In this document: piece after piece, positions 1 to 6,371 of the stretch
Layout of the letters: each line of letters opens with the position of its first letter
Numbering within the stretch: position 1 is the first letter of the stretch
Source: Acidobacteriota bacterium
GTDB taxonomy: Bacteria > Acidobacteriota > Terriglobia > Terriglobales > SCQP01
Reading direction: 5' to 3'
DNA: 10,146 bases
NCBI GenBank assembly: GCA_021818645.1
Contig: JAKATS010000342.1
Span: 1 to 10,146 of the forward strand
The notes under the pieces: generated by a model
Told to the model about the DNA's origin: nothing
Databases searched by the model: none
The model's input: the letters and a program-made list of their open reading frames with translations, nothing else
Position numbers and translations under genes: made by a program

Positions 1-1552
1 CCGATCTGCCGGCTGAATTCTGATAAGCTTTTCCGCCCTTCACCGCCAGCCGTACCGCGGCCAGCGGCACGCCCGGCAGCCGCACGATCCGCACCCGCAG
101 GCCATTCGGAAATTGATCGCTGTCGGGCCGCGGCGGGGAATCATCGGGTATGCGCGGGGGCAGGACGGCCGCCGGACGGGACGTTTTTACGGGTGTTGAT
201 TCAGGAGTCGCCGCGGCGGGCAAAGGCGAGCGCGCGGCGTTCACCCCCGGCGTGGGCATATCCACCAGCAGGGTTGTGCGGGCGTGCACCAGGTATTGCT
301 GGTCAATATGAACAATGTCCCGCGGCTGCACCCGTAAAATGCGCAGCAAGCCAATATGCTTGCGGCTGTTTTTCACCCGCGCCCACTGCCGCGCCATTCC
401 GCCGGAGGTCTGCCGCGCTCGCCACCATGCCGCGGCCATGCCGGCTTGCGCCCGGGCCAGGTCATTTCCGCTAATGCCGTTCACCGAAATCTCATGGATT
501 TCCCGAAAAATCAGCGCTTCCTCCAGGGCGGAATGGTTTTCAGGCGGATAGAGCGCCATCGCGCCCATCACTCCCGGCGCTTGATAGGCCTGCCAGGAGG
601 TGAATGGAAATCCCAGACCGCCGCTGATTTCCAGAGCGGCATGGCGGCGCTCGATCATGGCCTGCGCGGTCCGGCTTTTCGGTCCATGAAATAACATCCA
701 GCCCAGCACGGCCGCGGCCGGGTAGTCGCGATTTCGCCGCCGCGGGCCCGGCCAGGCGATGGCGATGGCCGGCCAATGCGCGGCCGGATCATGCATGGAG
801 TACTGCCGCTCCTGAACCGGATGCGGCCAGCGAATCTTCGGCCGGGCCGGCCGGGGCCGGCGCGGGAGGGTGCGGAAAATTCGCTCCGCCTCGTGCAGCA
901 CCGGCAGCCGCCGGCCGGGAGTGACCACCACTACCACGGCATTGGCGGGCACATAATAGCGTTGAAAAAAGGCCAGCCCTTCGCCCGGCGTGAGGTGAGA
1001 AAGATCAAAGCCATTGCCCCAGGCGGCATGGCGATCCGCCCAGCCGGGAAAAATCGCCAGCGGCAGGCCCACCCGCAGCAGTCGGGCATACGGCACTTGC
1101 CATTGCCGGCGTTCCCGTGCCAGGACCGCTGCGCGGACCGGCGCGAACCCCGCCGCTGTCGGCGCGCGCAGCCACCGTGCCGCCCGGCGTAATAAATCCG
1201 GCAGTGCGGGCAGTGCCACGGTTTGCGACGCCCATACCGCGTCCGGACTGACCCGGTAGTTGACTTGGGGATAGGCCGCCAGGGCGGCCGGAGATCGGGC
1301 GCTAAATACCCAGCGCGCCACCACGTGCGCGACTCCGGCCTCGCCTCGCGCATCGTCCCGGCTGCCGGCCTGCAACCGCAGCGCCAAGCTGGCTACCGGC
1401 GCTCCGCGCCGGCGCAGTACCCGCAGGCGCAATCCATTGGCTAGTTTCAGGTGCAGGTCGGGCGCCGGGGGTTTCACGGCCCATCCCGCCGTAACCAGGA
1501 CTGCGGCCAGCAAAACGCGCGATCGCGGCCGGCCCAAATGATTTTTAACCAT
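1..1552 (-). CDS. Secreted M16 (insulinase-family) peptidase-like protein, 3' end beyond the window; first domain catalytically degenerate
   Basis: One uninterrupted frame runs from an ATG at 1552 to the left edge (517 codons, no stop). An in-frame TAA lies eight codons upstream of the ATG, and this is the only ATG between them. Residues 1-25 look like a Sec signal peptide: a basic start, then VLLAAVLVTAGWA. Residues about 33-430 read as one M16 unit: the start NGLRLRVLRRRGAPVASLAL, then LQAGSRDDARGEAGVAH, and FFQRYYVPANAVVVVV at 195-210. A typical C-terminal half follows, with KSRTAQAMIERR. A Pro-rich linker leads to a second M16 start near 479 (NGLRVRIVRLPGVPL), so the full protein is probably a tandem M16 protein. 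The zinc motif HxxEH is replaced by H-V-V-A-R at residues 76-80, losing the catalytic Glu and the second His. The protein may therefore be a non-catalytic partner or scaffold, unless domain 2 is intact. The family assignment is firm; the role is unknown. Confidence 0.85.
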   Translation of the reverse strand, partial: MVKNHLGRPRSRVLLAAVLVTAGWAVKPPAPDLHLKLANGLRLRVLRRRGAPVASLALRLQAGSRDDARGEAGVAHVVARWVFSARSPAALAAYPQVNYRVSPDAVWASQTVALPALPDLLRRAARWLRAPTAAGFAPVRAAVLARERRQWQVPYARLLRVGLPLAIFPGWADRHAAWGNGFDLSHLTPGEGLAFFQRYYVPANAVVVVVTPGRRLPVLHEAERIFRTLPRRPRPARPKIRWPHPVQERQYSMHDPAAHWPAIAIAWPGPRRRNRDYPAAAVLGWMLFHGPKSRTAQAMIERRHAALEISGGLGFPFTSWQAYQAPGVMGAMALYPPENHSALEEALIFREIHEISVNGISGNDLARAQAGMAAAWWRARQTSGGMARQWARVKNSRKHIGLLRILRVQPRDIVHIDQQYLVHARTTLLVDMPTPGVNAARSPLPAAATPESTPVKTSRPAAVLPPRIPDDSPPRPDSDQFPNGLRVRIVRLPGVPLAAVRLAVKGGKAYQNSAGRS

Positions 1553-1651
1553 GCGTCTGCGCCTGTTACCAGCTTATATGGATTCAGTCCGCGGGGCCCG
1601 CGCCCGGCATTTTTCACCCTTGCAGGCTTAGAATAGGAGTGGTTGTACTTC

Positions 1652-1656
1652 GAGGA
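1652..1656 (+). promoter_or_regulatory. Ribosome binding site supporting a TTG start
   Basis: GAGGA lies five bases before the TTG at 1662. The first ATG in that frame is at codon 21 and would remove helix I of the carrier-protein fold, so the TTG with this Shine-Dalgarno is the better start. The whole 1553-1661 gap separates divergent genes. Apart from TAGAAT at 1629-1634, which resembles a -10 box but lacks a clear -35, I see no firm promoter. Confidence 0.55.
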
Positions 1657-1661
1657 TTCAT

Positions 1662-2054
1662 TTGAGCCCCGATCATCCCGCCGCGTTAACGGAAAAAATC
1701 CTGCACCTCATCGCTGAAGAAATGGCGATTGAGGAAGCCGAGCTTTCTCCCACTGCCTCGTTCACCGAAGATCTGAACCTGGATGAAATTGATATCGCCG
1801 AACTGCTGATGCAAGCCGAACAACAGCTCGGCGCCCGGGAGTTCAGCGACGCTGACTGGGAGCAGATTCGCACCGTGGGCGACTTCATACAGATCGTGGA
1901 ACAGCATCTGGAGCGCAAGGGCAAGCCAGCCGCCAGGGGCAAAGAGGCGAAAAACCACGCCAAAGCCAAAGCTTCCGAGCATAAGAAAAAGCCGGCGGAA
2001 AAGCCCAGGGTGAAGCCCGCGGCCAGGGCGAAAAATTCAAAAGCCATAAAATAA
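1662..2054 (+). CDS. Acyl-carrier-protein-like protein without the phosphopantetheine serine, with Lys/Ala-rich tail
   Basis: The protein has 130 residues. Residues about 8-84 match the acyl carrier protein fold: helix I ending LIAEEMAI, the loop SFTEDLNLDEIDIAELLMQA in place of the usual DLGxDSLDxVELxM, and RTVGDFIQIVEQHL as the last helix. The serine that normally takes 4'-phosphopantetheine is Glu42 (GAA at 1785-1787). The flanking Asp41, Asp44, Glu47 and Leu48 are kept, so the alignment is unambiguous, and the protein cannot be loaded in the usual way. Residues 85-130 form a basic, low-complexity tail (14 Lys, 4 Arg, 11 Ala in 46) like histone H1 or bacterial KA-rich DNA-binding tails, joined to an acidic domain. 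It may bind carrier-protein partners or nucleic acid without carrying acyl groups; this is inference. It is divergent from the M16-like gene, with a repeat element downstream. Confidence 0.75.
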   Translation: MSPDHPAALTEKILHLIAEEMAIEEAELSPTASFTEDLNLDEIDIAELLMQAEQQLGAREFSDADWEQIRTVGDFIQIVEQHLERKGKPAARGKEAKNHAKAKASEHKKKPAEKPRVKPAARAKNSKAIK

Positions 2055-2106
2055 AAATTATTTGCAACGGCATGGCCGCGGCAGTAACGGCGCAACCGAG
2101 CCCATT

Positions 2107-2250
2107 CGCTGAGGGGCTCTGCTAGATCGCAGGCCGAGGAGCGGGATTCCCGCCAGGCCCCGTCCGATGCCAGCCGAGGAATTATGCGACACATTTCCAC
2201 CACCGAGGCCGAAAGCGGGAACGGCGAAGCAAGAAAATTGGCCCCGCCAC
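2107..2250 (+). repeat. Dispersed intergenic repeat, copy 1 (direct repeat of 4529-4699)
   Basis: Three ungapped blocks match copy 2: 2107-2134 (23/28 identical, ending AGATCGCAGGC), 2142-2171 (25/30) and 2193-2250 (48/58, with the exact 15-mer GGAACGGCGAAGCAA at 2218-2232). Between the last two blocks lies a 21-base spacer of identical length but unrelated sequence. Bases 2141-2153 can form a short hairpin (GCGGG-ATT-CCCGC). Weaker similarity continues upstream to ACGGCGCA at 2087. The 3' part overlaps the first 22 codons of the Tat-signal gene, so the true start of that gene is uncertain. The element is either a mobile or REP-like repeat or a structured leader RNA; the window alone does not decide. 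Confidence 0.75.
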
Positions 2251-2528
2251 TGAAAGTCAAACGTCGGGAATTTTCGCAATCCCTGCTTGGCATGCTGGCG
2301 GCTGCGTCCGGCGCGGTGGTGAAGCCATCGCGGGCGCTTTCCGGTTTCACGCCAGGCGCGGACGTAAAGCTCACGACGCAACAGATCAAGCTCTACCAGG
2401 CATCGCTGCCCCCGCTGGAGAGCCAATTGCGGAAAATTCGCCGTTTCCCTCTCGGCTATTCTGATCCCCCGGCCAGTGTGTTTATTTCTCCGCCTGCGGT
2501 GGTTCTGAAGCCTTCCCGAAGGCCATGA
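2184..2528 (+). CDS. Short Tat-signal protein resembling the N-terminal leader of secreted amidases
   Basis: The protein has 114 residues. A twin-arginine signal is visible at 26-44: KRREFSQSLLG followed by the hydrophobic MLAAASGAVV. Residues 62-102 (LTTQQIKLYQASLPPLESQL, then IRRFPLGYSDPPASVF) resemble the short helical segment that, in many exported acidobacterial-type amidases, sits between the Tat signal and the catalytic domain. Here it ends with a TGA overlapping the amidase start by 4 bp (ATGA), one reading frame away. Either the ancestral protein has been split into two coupled genes, or a one-base indel separates them. GAGGA at 2176-2180 supports the ATG at 2184 but is close (3 bases). 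Because codons 1-22 lie in the repeat, TTG at 2238 or CTG at 2250 are other possible starts. Confidence 0.6.
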   Translation: MRHISTTEAESGNGEARKLAPPLKVKRREFSQSLLGMLAAASGAVVKPSRALSGFTPGADVKLTTQQIKLYQASLPPLESQLRKIRRFPLGYSDPPASVFISPPAVVLKPSRRP

Positions 2529-3997
2529 AATCCCTGCTGCCATCTCTGGCCTTTGCTAGTCTGGCTCGGCTCGGCGCGGGCCTGCGCCGCCGCGAATTCA
2601 CCGCGGTTGAACTGACAGAATTTTATCTGGCCCGGCTGCAGCGTTATGGGCCGCGGCTGAATGCCGTGGTCACTTTGATGCCCGAGCTGGCTATGGAGCA
2701 AGCCCGGCGCGCCGATCGTGAGCTGGCGGCGGGGCATGATCGCGGCCCGCTGCATGGCATTCCCTGGGGCGCCAAAGATTTGCTCGATACCGCCGGCATT
2801 CGCACCACCTGGGGTGCGCCGCCGTTTGCCGATCGCGTTCCCCCATCCAATGCCACGGTAGTGGCCCGGCTGGAAGCCGCCGGCGCGGTGCTGGTTGCAA
2901 AGCTCGCCATGATCGAGTTGGCCGGCGGCGGCAACTACAACGTGGCTTCGGCTTCGCTCACCGGGCCGACGCTGAATCCCTGGAATCCAAAACGCTGGAC
3001 CGGCGGCAGCTCGAGCGGTCCGGGCGCGGCCGTAGCCGCCGGCCTGGTGGTGTTTGCCATCGGTTCAGAAACTTGGGGCTCGATCGTAAACCCCTCCACC
3101 TGGTGTGGAATTACCGGCTTGCGTCCTACCTATGGCCGGGTCAGCCGCGCCGGCGCCATGGCCTTGAGCTGGAGCATGGATAAGCTTGGCCCCATGGCCC
3201 GCTATGCCGCCGACCTGGGGCCGATTCTGGCCGCCATTGCCGGGCCGGATGAGCGGGACGCAACCGCCCTGGATGCCGATTTTTCACTGCCCGCCGCATC
3301 GCCGCACCGGCTGGAAGGCATACGCATCGGGTATTTTCCGCTTGCCAGTCTGCCCGCCGCGAGCCCGCTCCGTCCTCTCTATCCGGCCGCGCTGCGGCAG
3401 TTACGGCGCTTGGGCGCGACCCTGATTCCCGTCCGCCTGCCCGATCTTCCTTACGGCGCGGCGGCGACAACCATCCTGTCTGCCGAAGGCTCCGCCGCCT
3501 TTGCCAACCTGATTTCCAGTCCCGAGTTGCAAAAGCTGGCCGACCCTACCCAGATTGCCGGCCTCTATGCCGGCACTCGCCTGCGCGCGGTGGACTATTT
3601 GCGGGCCGCGCAGTTGCGGCGCCGCGCGCAGCAGGCGATGGAAGAATTTTTCCCTCGCCATCACCTCGATATTCTGCTCCACGCGGGTTCGCGCTGGCTG
3701 CCGCCTTTGGCCGATCTTCCCTTCGATCAGCAGCCACCCGCCCAGCCTGCGCCCAAAACCAAAACCCCATCCGCCCCGGCCAATTTGCCGGATTTTTATG
3801 ATCTTTCCGGCGCCGGTAATCTGCTCGGCCTGCCCGCCATCGCCTTCAATATCGGCTTCGATGCCCGGCACAAACTGCCGATGGGGCTGGAGCTGGCCGC
3901 ACCGCCTCTGCAGGAAGCTCTTTTGCTGCGTGTCGCCATGGCTTACCAGCGCGCAACTCCCTGGCACCGGCAGCATCCGGATCTGTCGGCGATCTGA
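2525..3997 (+). CDS. Amidase-signature family amidohydrolase
   Basis: The 490-residue enzyme belongs to the amidase signature superfamily, which hydrolyses carboxamides with a Ser-cisSer-Lys triad. Lys84 lies in HGIPWGAKDLL, cis-Ser162 in the Gly/Ser loop TGGSSSGPG, and Ser186 in SETWGSIVNPS, 24 residues on as in the family. The core that follows (GLRPTYGRVSRAGAMALSWS) is characteristic of GatA-like stand-alone amidases in bacteria. The C-terminal part contains a Pro/Lys-rich insert (about 395-420) and a normal end with LPMGLELAAPP and WHRQHP. No gatB or gatC is nearby, so a role in Glu-tRNA amidation is unlikely; the substrate cannot be read from sequence. It overlaps the Tat-leader gene by 4 bp and has no signal of its own. 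If export occurs it would need a fusion by -1 frameshift. GAAGG (2518-2522) is only two bases from the ATG. Confidence 0.9.
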   Translation: MKSLLPSLAFASLARLGAGLRRREFTAVELTEFYLARLQRYGPRLNAVVTLMPELAMEQARRADRELAAGHDRGPLHGIPWGAKDLLDTAGIRTTWGAPPFADRVPPSNATVVARLEAAGAVLVAKLAMIELAGGGNYNVASASLTGPTLNPWNPKRWTGGSSSGPGAAVAAGLVVFAIGSETWGSIVNPSTWCGITGLRPTYGRVSRAGAMALSWSMDKLGPMARYAADLGPILAAIAGPDERDATALDADFSLPAASPHRLEGIRIGYFPLASLPAASPLRPLYPAALRQLRRLGATLIPVRLPDLPYGAAATTILSAEGSAAFANLISSPELQKLADPTQIAGLYAGTRLRAVDYLRAAQLRRRAQQAMEEFFPRHHLDILLHAGSRWLPPLADLPFDQQPPAQPAPKTKTPSAPANLPDFYDLSGAGNLLGLPAIAFNIGFDARHKLPMGLELAAPPLQEALLLRVAMAYQRATPWHRQHPDLSAI

Positions 3998-4000
3998 TTC

Positions 4001-4534
4001 ATGGCGTACGGATTCATCCAAACCTGGCGCCGCGGTGGATTGGAAATCAGCACCGATCCCAGGCGCCTGCCTCTGCGGCGCGTCCATGCTTTATTGGCGG
4101 GGACCTATTGGGCTGAGGCGATCCCGCTTGCAGTGGTGCGGCGCGCCGTGAAAAACTCCCTGAACTTCGGCCTCTATGATACGTCGCAAACCGGCGCGGC
4201 CGCGCTGGCCGGGTTTGCCCGAATCATCAGCGACTACGCCACCTTCGCCTATCTGTGCGATGTGGTTATCGCGCCCGAGTCGCGCGGCCGGGGCTGGGGA
4301 AAGTGGCTGATGGAATGCGTTCTGGTGCACCCGCAGCTGCAACAGTTGCGGCGCTGGTATCTGGCCACGCTCGATGCCCAGCCGCTGTACGCCCGATTCG
4401 GTTTTATTCCTGTGCCGGAGCCGGAGCGCCACATGGAAATCCGCCGGTCGGGCCTTTATCGGGATGCGGAATTTCTCCACCGCTGGCTGGCGGCCCGCGG
4501 TGAAGTCCTGACGGCGCACCGGCCGAGTCGTTGA
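4001..4534 (+). CDS. GNAT-family N-acetyltransferase
   Basis: The 177-residue protein has the GNAT fold. Strand beta4 is at about 84-90 (YLCDVVI), followed by the acetyl-CoA pyrophosphate loop RGRGWG at 95-100 (R/QxxGxG/A) with helix KWLMECVL, and the late motif LDAQPLYARFGF at 124-135. Such enzymes move acetyl from acetyl-CoA to an amine; the acceptor is unknown. It starts 3 bp after the amidase stop, has no clear Shine-Dalgarno, and is probably translated by coupling within the same transcript. The last codons (from about 4511) fall in sequence weakly similar to that upstream of repeat copy 1, so its C-terminal LTAHRPSR may derive from the repeat. Acetyltransferase identity is secure; a substrate link with the amidase is only suggested by the arrangement. 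Confidence 0.88.
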   Translation: MAYGFIQTWRRGGLEISTDPRRLPLRRVHALLAGTYWAEAIPLAVVRRAVKNSLNFGLYDTSQTGAAALAGFARIISDYATFAYLCDVVIAPESRGRGWGKWLMECVLVHPQLQQLRRWYLATLDAQPLYARFGFIPVPEPERHMEIRRSGLYRDAEFLHRWLAARGEVLTAHRPSR

Positions 4535-4699
4535 AGAGCTATGCGAGATCGCAGGCGGGGGTACCCGTTCGCCGAAAGGCGAATGGGTCCCGGGGTTCCT
4601 GCTAGGTCCCGTCCGGTGCCGGTCACATGAGGCTGGGCTGCATTTTTACCATCGAGGCCGGACACTGGAACGGCGAAGCAAAAAAAGTGGCTCCGCCAC
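4529..4699 (+). repeat. Dispersed intergenic repeat, copy 2 (direct repeat of 2107-2250)
   Basis: It begins at the acetyltransferase stop codon and ends 10 bases before the dehydratase start. The matching blocks are 4529-4556, 4591-4620 and 4642-4699, in the same order and orientation as copy 1. Compared with copy 1 it carries about 27 extra bases, between 4557 and 4590, that form a strong stem-loop. At its 3' end two mutually exclusive hairpins are possible: GTGGC/GCCAC (4687-4699) or GGCGAAGC (4672-4679) with GCTCCGCC (4690-4697). This is the type of arrangement found in leader RNAs, but no terminator U-tract follows. An ATG at 4627 opens a 28-codon frame ending in TGA across the dehydratase start; it is in the same frame as the ATG in copy 1. 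Confidence 0.75.
4563..4588 (+). other. Stem-loop with 11-bp stem and GAAA tetraloop inside repeat copy 2
   Basis: Arms ACCCGTTCGCC (4563-4573) and GGCGAATGGGT (4578-4588) pair over 11 positions with one G-U, closed by a GAAA (GNRA) loop. Beyond a single unpaired T at 4562, GGG (4559-4561) can pair with CCC (4589-4591), extending the helix. The hairpin is absent at the equivalent site of copy 1. No T-run follows, so it is not an intrinsic terminator. A GNRA loop on a long GC stem suggests a folded RNA domain. Confidence 0.6.
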
Positions 4700-4709
4700 C
4701 CGGAAGCGC

Positions 4710-5660
4710 ATGATGGATTTTGCCGAGATTCTTGCCGCCCGCGGCCGGCTCGCCGGCCGCATTCATCGCACGCCGGTGCTGCGTTCGCATTCGCTCGATC
4801 GCGCCGCCGGTTGCCAGGTCTATTGCAAAGCGGAAAATCTTCAGCGTGGCGGCGCCTTCAAGATTCGCGGCGCCATGAATCGCCTGCTGCAGTTGACGCC
4901 CGCCGAGCGGGAACGCGGTGTAGTCGCTTTTTCCAGCGGCAATCATGCCCAGGCGGTCGCGCTGGCCTGCCGCGATCTTGGCGTCAGCGCCGTGCTCGTG
5001 ATGCCGGCCGATGCCCCGCGCCTGAAAATTGCCGCCGTGCGGGATTTCGGCGGCCGTGTGGTTCTCTACGACCGCGCCGAGCAGAATCGCGAAGCGCTGG
5101 CCCGGGACATGGTGGTTCGCGAAGGCCGTCTGCTGATTCCTCCCTATGACGATCCCGCCATCATTGCCGGCTCGGCTACCGCCGCGCTGGAGCTGCTGGA
5201 AGAGGTGCCGGAACTGGATGCCTTGATCGCCCCCGTGGGCGGCGGCGGGTTGCTGGCCGGCAGCATCTTGTCGGCGCTGCATCTGCGCCCCGGCCTGGCC
5301 ATCTTCGGCGTGGAACCTGAAACCGCGGCCGACGTGAAATTATCCCTGGCGCATGGCCGGATCTGTTCGATTACGGAAAATCCCACCATCGCCGACGGCC
5401 TGCGCACCCAGCAGCCCGGCCGGCTGACGTTTCCCATTCTGCAGTCGAGCGTGCGCGAGATTTTTACCGTACAGGATGTCGAGCTGCTCCAGGCCCTGCG
5501 CTTTTTTCTCGAGCGCCTCAAAATCCTGGTCGAGCCTTCCGGGCTGGCGGCCGCGGCCGCGGTATTACGCGGAGAATGCAAAAATTTCCCCCGCGTCGGC
5601 CTGATCCTCAGCGGCGGCAATGTGGACGCGGAAATCATTCTCCGCGCTTTTAAGTCTTGA
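4710..5660 (+). CDS. PLP-dependent threonine/serine dehydratase (fold type II, no ACT domain)
   Basis: The 316-residue protein matches threonine ammonia-lyase and serine racemase/dehydratase enzymes, which turn threonine into 2-oxobutanoate and ammonia (or serine into pyruvate). Lys51 in GGAFKIRGAMN is the expected Schiff-base lysine. SSGNHAQAVAL (75-85) is the cofactor/substrate loop, PVGGGGL (175-181) the phosphate-binding glycine loop, and SGGN (301-304) the ring-nitrogen region. The usual GQGT is GSAT at 154-157, a mild deviation. There is no C-terminal ACT domain, so feedback by isoleucine is not expected. It is either the short catabolic form or a racemase-like relative; substrate specificity cannot be decided. 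GGAAG at 4702-4706 is 3 bases from ATG 4710 and 6 from ATG 4713, so initiation may be at 4713. It sits directly after repeat copy 2 and overlaps the next, convergent gene by 11 bp. Confidence 0.9.
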   Translation: MMDFAEILAARGRLAGRIHRTPVLRSHSLDRAAGCQVYCKAENLQRGGAFKIRGAMNRLLQLTPAERERGVVAFSSGNHAQAVALACRDLGVSAVLVMPADAPRLKIAAVRDFGGRVVLYDRAEQNREALARDMVVREGRLLIPPYDDPAIIAGSATAALELLEEVPELDALIAPVGGGGLLAGSILSALHLRPGLAIFGVEPETAADVKLSLAHGRICSITENPTIADGLRTQQPGRLTFPILQSSVREIFTVQDVELLQALRFFLERLKILVEPSGLAAAAAVLRGECKNFPRVGLILSGGNVDAEIILRAFKS

Positions 5661-6255
5661 AGTTGGCCGGCGTTGGATTCGAGTTGTTGCGTGGAATGCG
5701 TTTGCGCATCCATCGCCGCCGCAATCCCCAGAGCAGCATGCCGATGGCCGCCAGCAGGCTGCCTTCCACCCACAACTTGCCGCCATCGAGCAGGTTGGCG
5801 GGCGCGTTTTTTGCTTCCGGGTTGGCCAGCAGGCCATGCAGAAAAAGGCCCGCCAGGGCGGCATAGGCCGCATAATGAAATGCTTTCCATAGCCGCCGCC
5901 CCAGCCTTCGGCGGATTTGGGAGGTGATAAAAACCAGCGCCAGAATATAAAGCGCCAGCGCCCCGATGGTGTTGTACAGCGGCTGGCCGGGCGAATGCGG
6001 CGGAAACAGCAGTTGCCGCCAGCCAAACCGCGGCTGCTTCACCCACAGCAGCAAAGCCGGATGCAAAACGCAAAGTCCCAGCAAAACCCAGCCGCTGCGG
6101 TGATGCCAGTCGAAAAGATTGATGCGGCGCCGCGGCCAGTTTTGTAAAGGGCTGTAGCGCGCGGCAATCAAAGTCCCCAGACCCAGGTTCACCGTAGCCA
6201 GCCCCACGGCCGCCAGCCCGGCGTACGCCGAGAGATCTAAAATCCGCACGCCCAC
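5650..6255 (-). CDS. Ferric-reductase-like transmembrane haem protein (MsrQ-like)
   Basis: The 201-residue membrane protein has about six hydrophobic helices. Two helices each carry a spaced histidine pair: His51/52 with His65 (WHHRSGWVLLGLCVLHPALL) and His127 with His140 (FHYAAYAALAGLFLHGLL). This 13-residue spacing is the bis-haem ligand pattern of the ferric reductase-like domain, shared by MsrQ/YedZ and NADPH oxidase relatives. The length matches MsrQ, the quinol-oxidising haem partner of the periplasmic methionine-sulfoxide reductase MsrP. No MsrP-like molybdoenzyme gene is in the window, so that role is unproven. The start is GTG at 6255 (a second GTG at 6249 is equally possible), with only a weak AAAGAA upstream. 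The TAA stop lies inside the end of the dehydratase gene. The promoter must be in the gap shared with the divergent dehydrogenase. Confidence 0.8.
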   Translation of the reverse strand: MGVRILDLSAYAGLAAVGLATVNLGLGTLIAARYSPLQNWPRRRINLFDWHHRSGWVLLGLCVLHPALLLWVKQPRFGWRQLLFPPHSPGQPLYNTIGALALYILALVFITSQIRRRLGRRLWKAFHYAAYAALAGLFLHGLLANPEAKNAPANLLDGGKLWVEGSLLAAIGMLLWGLRRRWMRKRIPRNNSNPTPANFKT

Positions 6256-6274
6256 GGTTCTTTCATGAAGGTTA

Positions 6275-6287
6275 AAACGCTGCGTTT
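6275..6287. repeat. Short perfect inverted repeat in a divergent intergenic gap
   Basis: AAACGC-T-GCGTTT lies between the divergent haem protein and dehydrogenase genes, 20 bp before the former's GTG. Position and symmetry would suit an operator, but a 6+1+6 palindrome can also occur by chance and no regulator gene is adjacent. Confidence 0.25.
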
Positions 6288-6371
6288 GCCGTTCAGGTTA
6301 CTATCCAAGAGAGAGAACGCGCATGGCCGGTGAGTGTGCATAAACTACGGCTCGCCGGCCCTTCCATATCC

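Noticed and set aside
193..1484. Several short open frames on both strands in the first 1.5 kb
   Set aside because: They are fragments and shadows of the continuous M16-like frame, which has no stop before the left edge.
2215..2262. Resemblance of GGGAAC...GGCCCCGCCACTG in repeat copy 1 to parts of a cobalamin riboswitch
   Set aside because: There is no B12 box and no GGTGxxAATCC-type segment, and copy 2 diverges at the CACTG. The match is to a GC-rich fragment only.
1673..2389. Long - strand open frame (238 codons) opposite the carrier-like gene
   Set aside because: It is antisense to a recognisable ACP-fold gene, the repeat and the Tat leader, and has low-complexity Ser/Ala/Arg content and no family resemblance.
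3401..4087. Long - strand open frame (228 codons) opposite the amidase gene
   Set aside because: It mirrors the high-GC amidase codons; its product is Gly/Arg/Gln-rich without motifs.
6323..6343. Six-codon minicistron (ATG 6323 to TAA) after a purine-rich stretch before the dehydrogenase gene
   Set aside because: Too short to judge. The AGAGAGAG stretch is well spaced but not a convincing Shine-Dalgarno, and nothing links it to regulation.
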